Shown one piece after another: positions 46,151 through 55,596 of a stretch of DNA of 64,000 nt. The DNA lies in NCBI GenBank assembly GCA_025656455.1, contig JAHXHS010000017.1, positions 1-64,000 of the forward strand. Direction: 5' to 3'. The notes below the pieces were generated by a model that was not told the DNA's origin, searched no databases, and saw nothing but the letters and a program-made list of their open reading frames with translations. The translations under genes and the position numbers were made by a program. How positions within the stretch are numbered: position 1 is the first letter of the stretch; every line of letters starts with the position of its first letter. The DNA is from Candidatus Thiodiazotropha sp. (ex Epidulcina cf. delphinae). GTDB lineage: Bacteria > Pseudomonadota > Gammaproteobacteria > Chromatiales > Chromatiaceae.

Positions 46151-48628
46151 ATGAGCCTTCAAAACGAAACCGTTGATGTTTTGTGTGAGTTGCTTCAGTC
46201 AGGGGATGAAGCGGATCGCTGTTATGCAGCACGTACGTTGGGGGTTCTACGCAGTCACAGTGCTGTTCCGCATCTTATAGAGAGGCTCAAGGATGAGGAT
46301 GTTGATGTCTGCATCGACGCTGCAGAAGCCCTCGGGAAAATCGGTGATGAATCCGCAGTCCCCGCACTGACTGATTCACTGAAAAATGATACCTGTGGAG
46401 AAGTCTGCTCTATGGTCACGGAAGCGCTCGGTAAGATTGCCAGTGCCGATTCCGTGGAGGTGCTCGTGAAGGTGCTGACTGAGCGCCCGCAAGGTCTTGA
46501 GTGGGATGGGGATTGGGATACCTGGTGGGATATCCAGTTGGAAGCCGTGAAAGCATTGGGTGCTGCAGGTGCGGAAGAGGTCGTCGACAGTCTTGTCGAT
46601 TTCATCAATGATGATGCTCAGCAAGATATTGAGAATGAGGTATTAGGCGCCCTGGTTTCCATTTCCGGCGTTGGCCTCGACCGGGTGATTGAGCGATTGC
46701 GGGATCAATCAAGCAAGGCGCTGCACCGGCGTCGTGCTGTACGTGCTTTGGCAGGTTCGAAATCATCTAAAGCCACCAAGGTTCTGGGGCGCTCGTTACA
46801 GGATTCAGATCCTGAAGTGAGAGTTGAAGCGGCACAGGCTTTGGCGAATCAAAAAGCAGAGCATTATCTCAGTGCGCTGTTGTTGCTGTTACGCGATCCA
46901 AGCGAAGAGGTTCGCAATGCCGCTATCAAGGCGGTGACCCAACTGGCGGGCCAGGTTACTGACTCCGGCGGCCTGCGGAAAACGTTGCTGCCGATGTTGA
47001 CTGATCCCAGTAGTCAGGTAAGGGCTACCCTGCTAAACACGCTTGTTCCGGTTGTTGGCGGCAATCCGCTGTCGGATGATGATTTTAAAGTGGTCATTGC
47101 CAGCACAGCCGATGCGAGTGCTGAAACGGCTACGGCAGCCTGTCGGTTGCTCGGCGAAAATAACAATCCTGGTGCAATCTCCACCCTGCTTGAGCATGTT
47201 AAGAACAGCGAAGGTCATCCCATGGTTCGCCGTGAAGCGATTCTGGCGATCGGTCAGTTAGGTCAGATAACCGATGAGATTATTGATTCACTGATGAATG
47301 CTGTTGGTGATTCGCAGCAACCGGTCAGGTTGGCTGCGCTAACGACTTTGATGGCATTGGATGCACAGTGTGTTGAGGTGGATTCAGCGGAAGCGAAAGA
47401 AGTGTTTCGCAGGCCGCTTTCTATCATCATCGATGCGGTTAGCGGCAGTATACGAGTACCGGAAAAAAGTAAATCCGAGATTGTTTCTGAAGATGCCGGG
47501 GTTGCTCAGCAACAGCTGGATGCAGCGTCGGAACGCACGGTGCAAAATGGTGTTGTGGTTGAATTCGATACAGACACGGAGAAACATTTTGCCGAAACAA
47601 AAGCAGATCCTGAAATAGACGAAAATCCCATTCCTCAGGAGATAGCTAAGACTATTAAGCTGCCTGATACGCCAGCACGGATTGTCGAAGTGGACGAAGT
47701 GTCGCCTGCCATCTCAACCCTGGATGCTATCGCCATGGAAAATGTCGAGACCATGCTTGATAAGGACAAGGCAACGCAAGAGGCGGCTGAGATGGATGAG
47801 ACGACACAAGAGTATCTCGATGTAGTGGAAGCCAATAAGGCGGAGATGAGACGCATTCGCGCCAGCAGGCGCATCACACCGGATCAAGACGTGCGACGGT
47901 TGGGCGCAAGAGTGTTGGCGGCTGCCAATGATGACACTGCGATTGAGGCTTTGATTCAAGCATTGAGCGATGAGGATGACCTGATGCGCCGGGAGGCGGC
48001 TGAAGCCATTGGCGAAATCGCTCAGCGCAATAGAGATAATCCAAAATTGATGGATGCAGTGGGAATACTCATTACCCAATTGGCAGTCGGTGACTTGGAG
48101 CAGAAGATTGCCTGTGCTCGCAGTTTGAGTTTTCTCGGTAACCGATCGGCTCTGGCGCCGCTCATGGAAGCGCTGAATGACAAACAAGCCAATGTGCGAA
48201 TAGAAGCCATCCAGAGTCTTGCAAGACTCTCCTGCGACAGCCTGGATCCGACAGTCGCGGGACATATGGTTGTACGGGACGTTCCTTCCACCGGTGTGGC
48301 TCGAAGACTGCTGGAGTGTCTCGATGATGACAGTATCGGGGTGCGGGTTGCCGCAACCAGGGGCCTCTCGAAAGTTCTGCCGGTGACCCGTGACGAAACC
48401 TTAACTCAACGAGCAGTTGAGCGGATTGTGGCCAGTGTCAGTGAATTCACCGGTGAAGAAGCACGCCTGATCGGACAGGCATTGCGTGCATTTGATACAT
48501 CCTTGAGTAGCCGGGCTTTACTGACCCAGCTTAAAACTGCAGAGGATAGTGTTAAACGCAGTGTGTTCATCGAAATGATTGAAGAGATACTCAACCCTGA
48601 CCAGGGGCAGCCTGAACAGGCAGCCTGA
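46151..48628 (+). CDS. HEAT-repeat protein
   Basis: This 825-residue protein has no signal or membrane helix, so it is likely cytoplasmic. Two blocks of PBS-lyase-type HEAT repeats (about 1-415 and 580-790), with units like DSDPEVRVEAAQALANQ and DEDDLMRREAAEAIGEIA, are separated by an acidic, low-complexity segment (about 425-570). HEAT repeats form protein-binding scaffolds, and some act in bilin or cofactor attachment. As the first gene of the rightward operon it may scaffold assembly of the cytochrome complex; this is inference. It is followed by a cupredoxin-like gene after 28 bases. Confidence 0.8.
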   Translation: MSLQNETVDVLCELLQSGDEADRCYAARTLGVLRSHSAVPHLIERLKDEDVDVCIDAAEALGKIGDESAVPALTDSLKNDTCGEVCSMVTEALGKIASADSVEVLVKVLTERPQGLEWDGDWDTWWDIQLEAVKALGAAGAEEVVDSLVDFINDDAQQDIENEVLGALVSISGVGLDRVIERLRDQSSKALHRRRAVRALAGSKSSKATKVLGRSLQDSDPEVRVEAAQALANQKAEHYLSALLLLLRDPSEEVRNAAIKAVTQLAGQVTDSGGLRKTLLPMLTDPSSQVRATLLNTLVPVVGGNPLSDDDFKVVIASTADASAETATAACRLLGENNNPGAISTLLEHVKNSEGHPMVRREAILAIGQLGQITDEIIDSLMNAVGDSQQPVRLAALTTLMALDAQCVEVDSAEAKEVFRRPLSIIIDAVSGSIRVPEKSKSEIVSEDAGVAQQQLDAASERTVQNGVVVEFDTDTEKHFAETKADPEIDENPIPQEIAKTIKLPDTPARIVEVDEVSPAISTLDAIAMENVETMLDKDKATQEAAEMDETTQEYLDVVEANKAEMRRIRASRRITPDQDVRRLGARVLAAANDDTAIEALIQALSDEDDLMRREAAEAIGEIAQRNRDNPKLMDAVGILITQLAVGDLEQKIACARSLSFLGNRSALAPLMEALNDKQANVRIEAIQSLARLSCDSLDPTVAGHMVVRDVPSTGVARRLLECLDDDSIGVRVAATRGLSKVLPVTRDETLTQRAVERIVASVSEFTGEEARLIGQALRAFDTSLSSRALLTQLKTAEDSVKRSVFIEMIEEILNPDQGQPEQAA

Positions 48629-48656
48629 TACCAGGATCGAAACCAGGAGAAAAAGT

Positions 48657-49400
48657 ATGAAGAAATTATTTGTTTGCCTCAGTCTGGCAAGTCTATGCGC
48701 TCTGCCAGCCGTAGGCAACGCGGCAGCCTATAAAGAGGGCGCTGTAAGCAATGGAGGTACGATAACCGGCAGCGTAAAATTCACCGGCAAGGATCTGGAT
48801 CCGAAAGTTTACGGCATCACAAAGGACAACGATGTCTGTGGTACAGGGAAAAGGGAAATCGACTATGTCCGTGTCAGTAACGGCAACTTGATGGATACGG
48901 TTGTTTATCTTGAGAAAGTGAAGGAGGGTAAGCCTTTTCAGGCAGATGTGGGCGATGCCAGCATTGACCAGAAAGGCTGTGAATTCAACCCCTTTCTTCA
49001 AGTCATGAGAAATAAAAGTAAGCTATCAGCCATCAACTCTGATCCGGTGCTGCACAATATTCATACTTATGAATTGATTCGAGGTGACGCCAAGGGCCCG
49101 AAGAAGACCCTGACAAATGTCAGTCAACCCGATCCAGGGACAGTCACAAACACCATAAAAATGAAAAAAGGGCCTGCCATCAAGGTGGAGTGTGATGCCC
49201 ATGACTTCATGCATGGCTTTGTTTTTGTTGCGAAGAATCCCTATTTCGCCAAAGTGACTGAAGACGGTACGTTCAATATCAGCGACGTGCCTCCCGGTTC
49301 ATACACCATCAAGGCATGGCACGGCATGCTGAAGAATCAGAAGGCAAAGGTGAAAGTCGATGCAGGCGGAACCGCAACAGTCGACTTTATCTTCAAATAA
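48657..49400 (+). CDS. Secreted cupredoxin-like protein
   Basis: The product has 247 residues from the ATG at 48657 behind AGGAGAAA. The signal peptide ends near VGNAAA. The fold resembles the methylamine-utilisation/plastocyanin-like family. HNIHTYELIR gives a His, VECDAHDFMHGFVFVA gives Cys, His and Met, together a possible type 1 copper site, and DVPPGSYTIKAWHG is a carboxypeptidase-regulatory-like end. It may carry electrons or copper in the periplasm. With Sco in the divergent operon it strengthens a copper link. Confidence 0.75.
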   Translation: MKKLFVCLSLASLCALPAVGNAAAYKEGAVSNGGTITGSVKFTGKDLDPKVYGITKDNDVCGTGKREIDYVRVSNGNLMDTVVYLEKVKEGKPFQADVGDASIDQKGCEFNPFLQVMRNKSKLSAINSDPVLHNIHTYELIRGDAKGPKKTLTNVSQPDPGTVTNTIKMKKGPAIKVECDAHDFMHGFVFVAKNPYFAKVTEDGTFNISDVPPGSYTIKAWHGMLKNQKAKVKVDAGGTATVDFIFK

Positions 49401-49403
49401 GCG

Positions 49404-49535
49404 ATGATTTCCAATCCTGCCATGATAGATAAGCGGGAGCGTAGACTGAGTCTGATTGACTATATGGCCATCGTTGCCGGGATCATCAACCTATTGGTGA
49501 TCGGTTCTATCTTTGGCTACTGGTTTATGCAGTAA
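49404..49535 (+). CDS. Small single-helix membrane protein (43 residues)
   Basis: The ATG at 49404 lies 3 bases after the cupredoxin-like stop and reads MISNPAMIDKRERRLSLIDY and then one hydrophobic helix (about 20-42) to a TAA at 49533-49535. A charged N-terminus and positive residues before the helix suggest the N-terminus is inside. Its tight packing in the operon supports coding. It may be a subunit or anchor of the complex. Confidence 0.6.
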   Translation: MISNPAMIDKRERRLSLIDYMAIVAGIINLLVIGSIFGYWFMQ

Positions 49536-49594
49536 CCCGACCCAAACGGGGTGGGCTGATACCCACCCTGGACTGATCGAGAGAGGCATCTACC

Positions 49595-51811
49595 TTGAGC
49601 GTACAGGTTCATACAGAGAAGCAAGCGTCCGATTCACTTCCCGCCTATGAATCGATTCTATTGGCGGTAGACTCCTCCGATCACGCCAATCGAGGTGTTA
49701 TTGAAGCCGTGGAGCTGGCCAACCAGTTCGGCAGTCGGCTCACAGCCGCTCATGTTTATGCAGCCAAACTGCACGATCTACGTTTCCGTCAAATGGAGGG
49801 CGGGCTGCCGGAGCAGTTTCGTGAAGAGCAGGAACTGGAACGTCAACGGGATGTGCACGACGATTTGATCACCCGTGGGCTCTCCATTATTACTGACTCT
49901 TATCTGGATCAGGTGGATCGTGTGGCTGAAGACGATTCCATTGCTGTTGCCAGGCGCTCCCTGGAAGGGAAAAACTACCGTGAATTGGTGAACGAAGCCA
50001 ACAGTGGGAATTATGATCTGCTGGTGATGGGCGCCTTAGGTTTGGGTGCAGTGAAGGGAAGCCGTATCGGTACAGTCTGTCAGCGGGTTTCGCGTCGCTC
50101 TCGGATAGACACCCTGGTTATCAAAAATCCCAACCAATCACTAAAGGAAGGACCGATTGTGGTCGGGATTGATGGTTCAGCCAAAGCCTACGGCGGACTG
50201 TTAACGGCGCTTTCTATGGCTAAGACCTGGGGTGTGGCGGTGAAGGTGGTTTCCGCCTTTGATCCCTATTATCATTATGTCGCCTTCAATCGCATAGCCG
50301 GTGTTTTGTCGGAACAGGCGGGGCAGGTGTTTAAGTTTAAAGAACAGGAAAAACTTCATGAAGAGATCATTGATTCCGGATTGGCAAAGATCTATCAGGG
50401 ACATTTATCTGTAGCCCAATCGATTGCCAATGATCAAGGGATGGCGATTGAGACAGTGCTCCTCGACGGTAAGCCTCATGAAGTGATTAATCGTTACCTG
50501 CTGGGTGTCAAGCCATCACTGTTGGTGTTGGGCGCCACGGGTATCCATGCAGACAGTGAGTTGGATATTGGTGGCAATAGCGAGTACCTGCTGAATGATG
50601 TGGCGTGTGCCGTGTTGCTGAGTCAGCGTGAGCATCAACCTCAGATCGATCGTCTCGCTTCGGTGTCTATTTCCTGGACCCATCAAGCGGAAGCACGCAT
50701 GGAGCGTGTTCCCTCATTCGTTCGCGGTATGGCGCGCATGGCCATTCTACGTTATGCCCAGGAGAAGGGGCATACGGTAATCACTGAAAGTATTGTGGAA
50801 GAGGCCACGGCGCAACTCATGCCCGGCCATGCGGAACAGGCAATGACTGAGATCGTTGAGGCCTATGATCGGGGTGAGTTAAAGCAAAAACATGATGCTG
50901 AAGCAGCCATGCGTTGGAGTGAGGCGGCAACAAGATTATTACTTAGCATCGATGATCTCAGTCTACGCGGTAATCTCAGTATGCGAGCTGAGAAAAAGGC
51001 CCGTACCGCTGGTAAGTGCGAGGTTGAAGCGGAACATATACAAAGTTTTATTGATGATCATAGCGTTTCAGGGGAGGCGTCTGTTGTAACGACCCAATCA
51101 TCCAAATTCCCCCCGGATGAAAAGGACGTCTCCCCGCCTGACTTCGCTTGGCAGGCCTCCGCGCTGGCGCGCCTGATGCGTGTGCCTGAAGGTTTTATGC
51201 GTGATAGCTCCAAACAACGCATCGAAGCCTATGCCAAAAAACAGGGTGTTTCCGAGATCAGCCTCGTTGTGGCTGAGGCGGGCCTGTCCGAGGCCCGCAA
51301 AGCCATGCAAAGTACGATGCAGAATAATCAACAGACCTTGTCGTCCGGTGAAGAGACGAGCAGCGACTGTCCTTTTGCCAATTTAGGTAAGAGCACAACC
51401 ACACCCAGGCAAACAGCATCAACCGATTTTAATTGGCAGGCTGCAGCTTTAGCCCGTCTTATGCGTGTTCCAGAGGGATTCATGCGTGAGCTTACACGTC
51501 AACGCATTGAGACCTATGCGGATAAAAAGGGTACTAACGAGATCTCTCTAGCACTGGTAGAAGAGAAATATGCTGAATGGTCAGCCGGATCAACAAAGCA
51601 GACACACAGTATGGAGTGGGATAAGGAATCTATGGCGCGTATGCAAAGGATTCCCGATGTGGTCCGCGGCATGGTGATGGTGGAGGTGGAACGTTGTGCC
51701 CGGGAAATCGGCCTGGAAGTCATCACCAGGGAGGCGGTGGAAAGGGCCAGTGAGAGTTGGCAGATGGGTAGCGGTTTTCACTCCGAGTCCAATCCGGATC
51801 AGTATCAATGA
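49595..51811 (+). CDS. Double universal-stress domain protein with four PCP_red-like repeats
   Basis: The product has 738 residues, starting at a TTG behind GAGAGG. Two UspA-like domains come first (about 15-180 and 185-350), with the nucleotide-loop style stretches LVMGALGLGAVKGSRIG and LVLGATGIHADSELDIGG. Four repeats then follow with the pattern W-x-xEA-x-x-RM-x-x-VP-x-FVRGMAR...A-x-x-x-G-x-x-x-IT, at about 362-410, 515-565, 610-660 and 675-725. These are PCP_red-type domains, known from the C-terminus of protochlorophyllide reductase ChlB/BchB and related proteins. No chlorophyll gene is in view. The next gene overlaps it (ATGA) and carries the same repeats. Function is unknown; tetrapyrrole binding is a guess from the domain. 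Confidence 0.7.
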   Translation: MSVQVHTEKQASDSLPAYESILLAVDSSDHANRGVIEAVELANQFGSRLTAAHVYAAKLHDLRFRQMEGGLPEQFREEQELERQRDVHDDLITRGLSIITDSYLDQVDRVAEDDSIAVARRSLEGKNYRELVNEANSGNYDLLVMGALGLGAVKGSRIGTVCQRVSRRSRIDTLVIKNPNQSLKEGPIVVGIDGSAKAYGGLLTALSMAKTWGVAVKVVSAFDPYYHYVAFNRIAGVLSEQAGQVFKFKEQEKLHEEIIDSGLAKIYQGHLSVAQSIANDQGMAIETVLLDGKPHEVINRYLLGVKPSLLVLGATGIHADSELDIGGNSEYLLNDVACAVLLSQREHQPQIDRLASVSISWTHQAEARMERVPSFVRGMARMAILRYAQEKGHTVITESIVEEATAQLMPGHAEQAMTEIVEAYDRGELKQKHDAEAAMRWSEAATRLLLSIDDLSLRGNLSMRAEKKARTAGKCEVEAEHIQSFIDDHSVSGEASVVTTQSSKFPPDEKDVSPPDFAWQASALARLMRVPEGFMRDSSKQRIEAYAKKQGVSEISLVVAEAGLSEARKAMQSTMQNNQQTLSSGEETSSDCPFANLGKSTTTPRQTASTDFNWQAAALARLMRVPEGFMRELTRQRIETYADKKGTNEISLALVEEKYAEWSAGSTKQTHSMEWDKESMARMQRIPDVVRGMVMVEVERCAREIGLEVITREAVERASESWQMGSGFHSESNPDQYQ

Positions 51812-53844
51812 GTGGTAGCGATCTGTTTCTGCTGGCCGTTAACCTCACCCGTCGATGTAACCTCGCTTGCTCACACTGCTATATGGATGCCGATACACGC
51901 CAGGGTGGTGGAAGTGATGAACTGTGTACGGATGAGGTCGGGCAATTACTCAATGAGATTGCCGCACGCAGTAATGAAACCATGGTGGTTTTAACCGGCG
52001 GTGAACCGCTGTTGCGCAGAGATCTGGAACAACTGGTTGCTCATGGCAGTGGATTGGGACTCTCGATGGTCATAGGCACCAATGGTGTGCTGCTCAATGA
52101 AGATCGGGTCACGACACTGAAACAGGCGGGCGTCATGGGGATAGGGATCAGCCTGGACTCTCTGGACCCTCAAAGTCACGATACCTTTCGTGGCTGTCCG
52201 GGTAGTTGGGATAAGACCCTTGCCGGTATGGATCACTGTCGTAAGCATAATCTCCCGTTTCAGGTCCACTTCTCAGTCACAGAACAGAATGCCCATGAAG
52301 TTGAGTCGATGATCGACTTTGCCAAAGCGGTGGGCGCACATGTACTGAACATCTTTTTTCTGGTGTGTACCGGCCGGGGAGAGTCCATGTCGGATATTAC
52401 GCCTGCCCGTTATGAACAGGTGTTATCGCAATTGGTGCAGGCTCAGGAACAGACAACAGACCTGATTGTGCGTGCCCGTTGCGCACCTCATTTCAAGCGG
52501 GTGGCCTACCAGGCGAATCCCGAATCCACAATGACCCGGGCTCAGGGGTATGAGGGTGGTGGTTGTCTGGCGGGTATCCACTATTGCCGGATCACTCCGG
52601 AAGGTGGTGTGACGGCCTGTCCCTATATCCCGGATGAAGCGGGCTCGATCCGAGAGCACGCCTTCTGGGACATATGGGATCAAACGCCAACTTTTGAACT
52701 TCTGCGCCATCCTGAACTTCAGGGTAAGTGTGGCAAGTGCGAATTTCAGAAGCTGTGCGGCGGCTGTCGGGCACGGTCTCTTGCGATGGGCGGCACGCTC
52801 ATGGATGCTGATCCCTGGTGCGGTCATTATCCTTCCGGACGACCGGTTATCGAACCGTTGAGCGACAACCCCGATACGCTGGTGATCTGGAGTCCGGAGG
52901 CCGAACAGCGCCTGTCACGTGTGCCAGGTTTTCTGCGCAAAATGGTACGAAAACGCGCCGAGTCCTATGTCAGAGAGTTGGGCGAGAGCGTGATCACCAC
53001 TGAGCATATGGCGACCTTGGCTGCGAAACGATTTGGTGACGAATTTCCGGGTAACCGACCTGCCTCTATGCAGGATACCCCAACAGATCAATCAGCGGAG
53101 TTTTCCAGCAGCGGTCTTGCCTGGACCAAGGAAGCCAGAGCCTACCTCGATGAACTACCGGGTTTTCTGCGGGAAGGCGTCTTCGCCGTCGCTGAGAATG
53201 TTGCACGAAGCGAAGGACGCCTGGAAGTGAATATCAAACTCCTGCAGCGCTTGGAGGAAGAGGATACACCAGGTCGTAAACTCCCCTGGGAATCAGATGC
53301 TGAAGCGCTATTGACAAACAGCCTGGCCGATCGTCCGCCTCAGGTTCTGATGTTTGTACAGCCGACCATGGAGGCTGCTGCCGAGCGTGAGGCAAAACGC
53401 CGTGATGCCATTGTTGTTTCTGTAGAGGATGTGGAGAAAATCGTACAGACCGGTGTTGCTGGTGTTGAGTGGGAGCATGATGCACTCAAGCGTGTGGAAT
53501 CAGCGCCGGACTTTGTTCGTGCGGGCATCAAAAAGGCCGCTGAATTCGGTGCGCGTCGCGAGGGATTGGCGTGTATCACCTCCGAGGATCTGACCCGTTT
53601 TCGTAACCAGGCGATGATGAAAGCAGTACGCCGTATGAAGGGTTTTGGCATGCGGGAACTGAATTTCGATGCCTTTGCCATTGCCAGAGAGAGAGTGCCC
53701 CGTCTGAAACAGAACGTACAGGCAGAGAAGCGTTTTGCCGAGATCCGGCACTATGTGGAATCCAAACAGGATCCCGACGGCGGCGGCCTCGGTCTGTTAG
53801 ACCGGGAAATGCTCGAAAAGATGAAGACGGAGTTGGAGCAATAA
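51808..53844 (+). CDS. NirJ/AhbD-like radical SAM-SPASM protein with PCP_red-like repeats
   Basis: The product has 678 residues. A radical SAM cluster motif is at the N-terminus (TRRCNLACSHCYMDAD, Cys 17, 21, 24), followed by a GGEPLL stretch. A SPASM domain (about 245-340) has Cys in ACPYIPDE, GKCGKCEFQKLCGGCRA and the last DPWCGHY. This is close to the haem-pathway enzymes NirJ and AhbD. Three PCP_red-like repeats follow (about 365-415, 435-480, 550-600), matching those of the preceding gene. NirJ and AhbD remove propionate or acetate chains from haem or sirohaem precursors, so a modified haem is plausible. It overlaps its neighbours on both sides. Confidence 0.8.
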   Translation: MSGSDLFLLAVNLTRRCNLACSHCYMDADTRQGGGSDELCTDEVGQLLNEIAARSNETMVVLTGGEPLLRRDLEQLVAHGSGLGLSMVIGTNGVLLNEDRVTTLKQAGVMGIGISLDSLDPQSHDTFRGCPGSWDKTLAGMDHCRKHNLPFQVHFSVTEQNAHEVESMIDFAKAVGAHVLNIFFLVCTGRGESMSDITPARYEQVLSQLVQAQEQTTDLIVRARCAPHFKRVAYQANPESTMTRAQGYEGGGCLAGIHYCRITPEGGVTACPYIPDEAGSIREHAFWDIWDQTPTFELLRHPELQGKCGKCEFQKLCGGCRARSLAMGGTLMDADPWCGHYPSGRPVIEPLSDNPDTLVIWSPEAEQRLSRVPGFLRKMVRKRAESYVRELGESVITTEHMATLAAKRFGDEFPGNRPASMQDTPTDQSAEFSSSGLAWTKEARAYLDELPGFLREGVFAVAENVARSEGRLEVNIKLLQRLEEEDTPGRKLPWESDAEALLTNSLADRPPQVLMFVQPTMEAAAEREAKRRDAIVVSVEDVEKIVQTGVAGVEWEHDALKRVESAPDFVRAGIKKAAEFGARREGLACITSEDLTRFRNQAMMKAVRRMKGFGMRELNFDAFAIARERVPRLKQNVQAEKRFAEIRHYVESKQDPDGGGLGLLDREMLEKMKTELEQ

Positions 53845-55280
53845 TGACAGAGACCTCCGTACTGATCATCGGTGGCGGTATTTCCGGCCTCTCAACGGCC
53901 TGGTGGCTTGCACAACAGGGGATCTCTGTGGAAGTCTGGGAGGCGGATGATCTACCCGGGGGGAAAATCCGCACCACCAGTGAAGCGGGCTATACCACGG
54001 AACGGGCTGCCGGATTGCTGGTCAATTTCAGAAATGAAATCGATCAGATGATTCAGCAGGCCGGTCTGTCGTACAGCAAACGACTGCGTGATGAGACACT
54101 TAACCGCTATGTGGTGCATAACAGCGAGTTGACCCAGGTGCCTATGCTGATGCCGGCGCTGCTTGCCTCGCCACTCTGGAGTCTCTCCGCCAAGTTTCGC
54201 TTGATGACGGAAATTATGATTCCGAGGAGCCATCAGGAGGATGAGACTGTCTCTGCTTTCATAAAACGCCGCCTGGGCCGGGAAATTCTCGATACCGCCA
54301 TTGATCCCTTCGTTTCGGGCACCCTGGCATCTGATCCGGACCTGGCGGAGGCCCGTTCAGTGCTGCCACGGCTCAAGGCGTTGGAAAAGCGCTACGGCAG
54401 CCTTACCATGGGCATGCTGATCAATCGTGTTTTGAAGCGTCGTAGAGCGAACAAGGCGGAGACCTTCTCGTTTTCCGGGGGAATGTCTGAACTCATTCAT
54501 GCATTGGCTGATACACCGGGTGTAACACTGCGATGTGGCATGCAGGTCGAATCGTTAATGAAAAATCAGGACTACTGGCAGGTAACAGCCTGCAATGCGG
54601 GGATTCAGCATCAGATTTCCGTGCCTCACCTGGTGATGAGTACCCCGGCGGATATCGCTTCCGGTCTGTTAAAAACGATCGATGAATCCCTGAGTCGGTT
54701 GCTGTCGGAAATTGAGTATGTACCCATTGCCGTGTTGCACCTTGGCATTGAAAGCAGCAGGATCAACCACCCACTGGACGGCACAGGATTCCTCGTTTCC
54801 CGCAATAACAGACTGAATTTCAACGGCAACCTGTGGATGAGTCGCCTGTTCCCGGAGAGAGCACCGAGCCAGAATACGCTGTTGACCACCTATCTGGGCG
54901 GGGTTCGCCATCCTGAACAGATCGACAAAAGCGATGAACAGTTAACAGCGCAAGTCTTGTCCGGATTGAAACCACTGTTTGGGATAAATGGCTCGGAAAA
55001 CTACATCAGGATTGACCGGCACGAGAAGGGTTTGCCGCTCTATCACGGTCAATATCAGGCACGCCTGGAGAAGATTGAGAGCCGGTTAAAGCGGTTGCCG
55101 GGTCTTCACCTCAATGCCAACTACCAAAACGGTGTATCGGTGAGGGAACGCATATTTCAAGGTCATCGGCTAGCGCAGACGATAGCTGTTACACTGAAAC
55201 CTGGAGAGCGAGACCTGCGACAGGAACAGCCGTTTGTTCTGGCACACTACCAGGCAGTGATGAATAGTGAGCACAGTTAA
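53844..55280 (+). CDS. Protoporphyrinogen-oxidase-like flavoprotein (HemY/HemG2 family)
   Basis: The 478-residue FAD protein has the Rossmann start LIIGGGISGLSTAWWLAQQG, the EADDLPGGKIRT segment and a VPMLMPALLASPLWSL substrate-side region. The C-terminus has the HRLAQTIAV stretch. HemY-type enzymes oxidise protoporphyrinogen IX or coproporphyrinogen III. The start overlaps the radical SAM stop (TAATG). Two tetrapyrrole-type enzymes in tandem suggest a special porphyrin is made or altered here. Confidence 0.85.
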   Translation: MTETSVLIIGGGISGLSTAWWLAQQGISVEVWEADDLPGGKIRTTSEAGYTTERAAGLLVNFRNEIDQMIQQAGLSYSKRLRDETLNRYVVHNSELTQVPMLMPALLASPLWSLSAKFRLMTEIMIPRSHQEDETVSAFIKRRLGREILDTAIDPFVSGTLASDPDLAEARSVLPRLKALEKRYGSLTMGMLINRVLKRRRANKAETFSFSGGMSELIHALADTPGVTLRCGMQVESLMKNQDYWQVTACNAGIQHQISVPHLVMSTPADIASGLLKTIDESLSRLLSEIEYVPIAVLHLGIESSRINHPLDGTGFLVSRNNRLNFNGNLWMSRLFPERAPSQNTLLTTYLGGVRHPEQIDKSDEQLTAQVLSGLKPLFGINGSENYIRIDRHEKGLPLYHGQYQARLEKIESRLKRLPGLHLNANYQNGVSVRERIFQGHRLAQTIAVTLKPGERDLRQEQPFVLAHYQAVMNSEHS

Positions 55281-55596
55281 TCTGCAGGCAGAGGAAAAAA
55301 CACCGTTTCAGCCGTTAAGGTTGATTCTGGTTATCCTGTTGATACTATTGTTAATTTCCATAGCGGCACAGTGGTATGGCAAGCATGTCACCATGCCAAG
55401 ATATTGTCAGTATCCGGGCGATGTCATTGGGCGTGTCGAACAGGTGCTGAATGAGAAACAACCCGCAGGCGACGGAGACCGAAAACCCTATATCATTGCC
55501 GCCAGGCTGATGTTTCTGGTGCCTCGTCAAGGCAATGAGAGCCTGGGTGACTATATCGAGAGATTACAGCAATATATCGACAAACAATGCCGATAA
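55267..55596 (+). CDS. Small single-helix membrane protein
   Basis: The product has 109 residues. Its GTG start overlaps the end of the flavoprotein gene by 14 bases. A strong helix (about 17-37) is followed by a soluble domain with YCQYPGDVIGRVEQVLNEKQ and a Cys near the end. I do not recognise it. Position suggests a membrane anchor or accessory protein of the complex, or a partner of the sensor kinase. Confidence 0.6.
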   Translation: MSTVNLQAEEKTPFQPLRLILVILLILLLISIAAQWYGKHVTMPRYCQYPGDVIGRVEQVLNEKQPAGDGDRKPYIIAARLMFLVPRQGNESLGDYIERLQQYIDKQCR

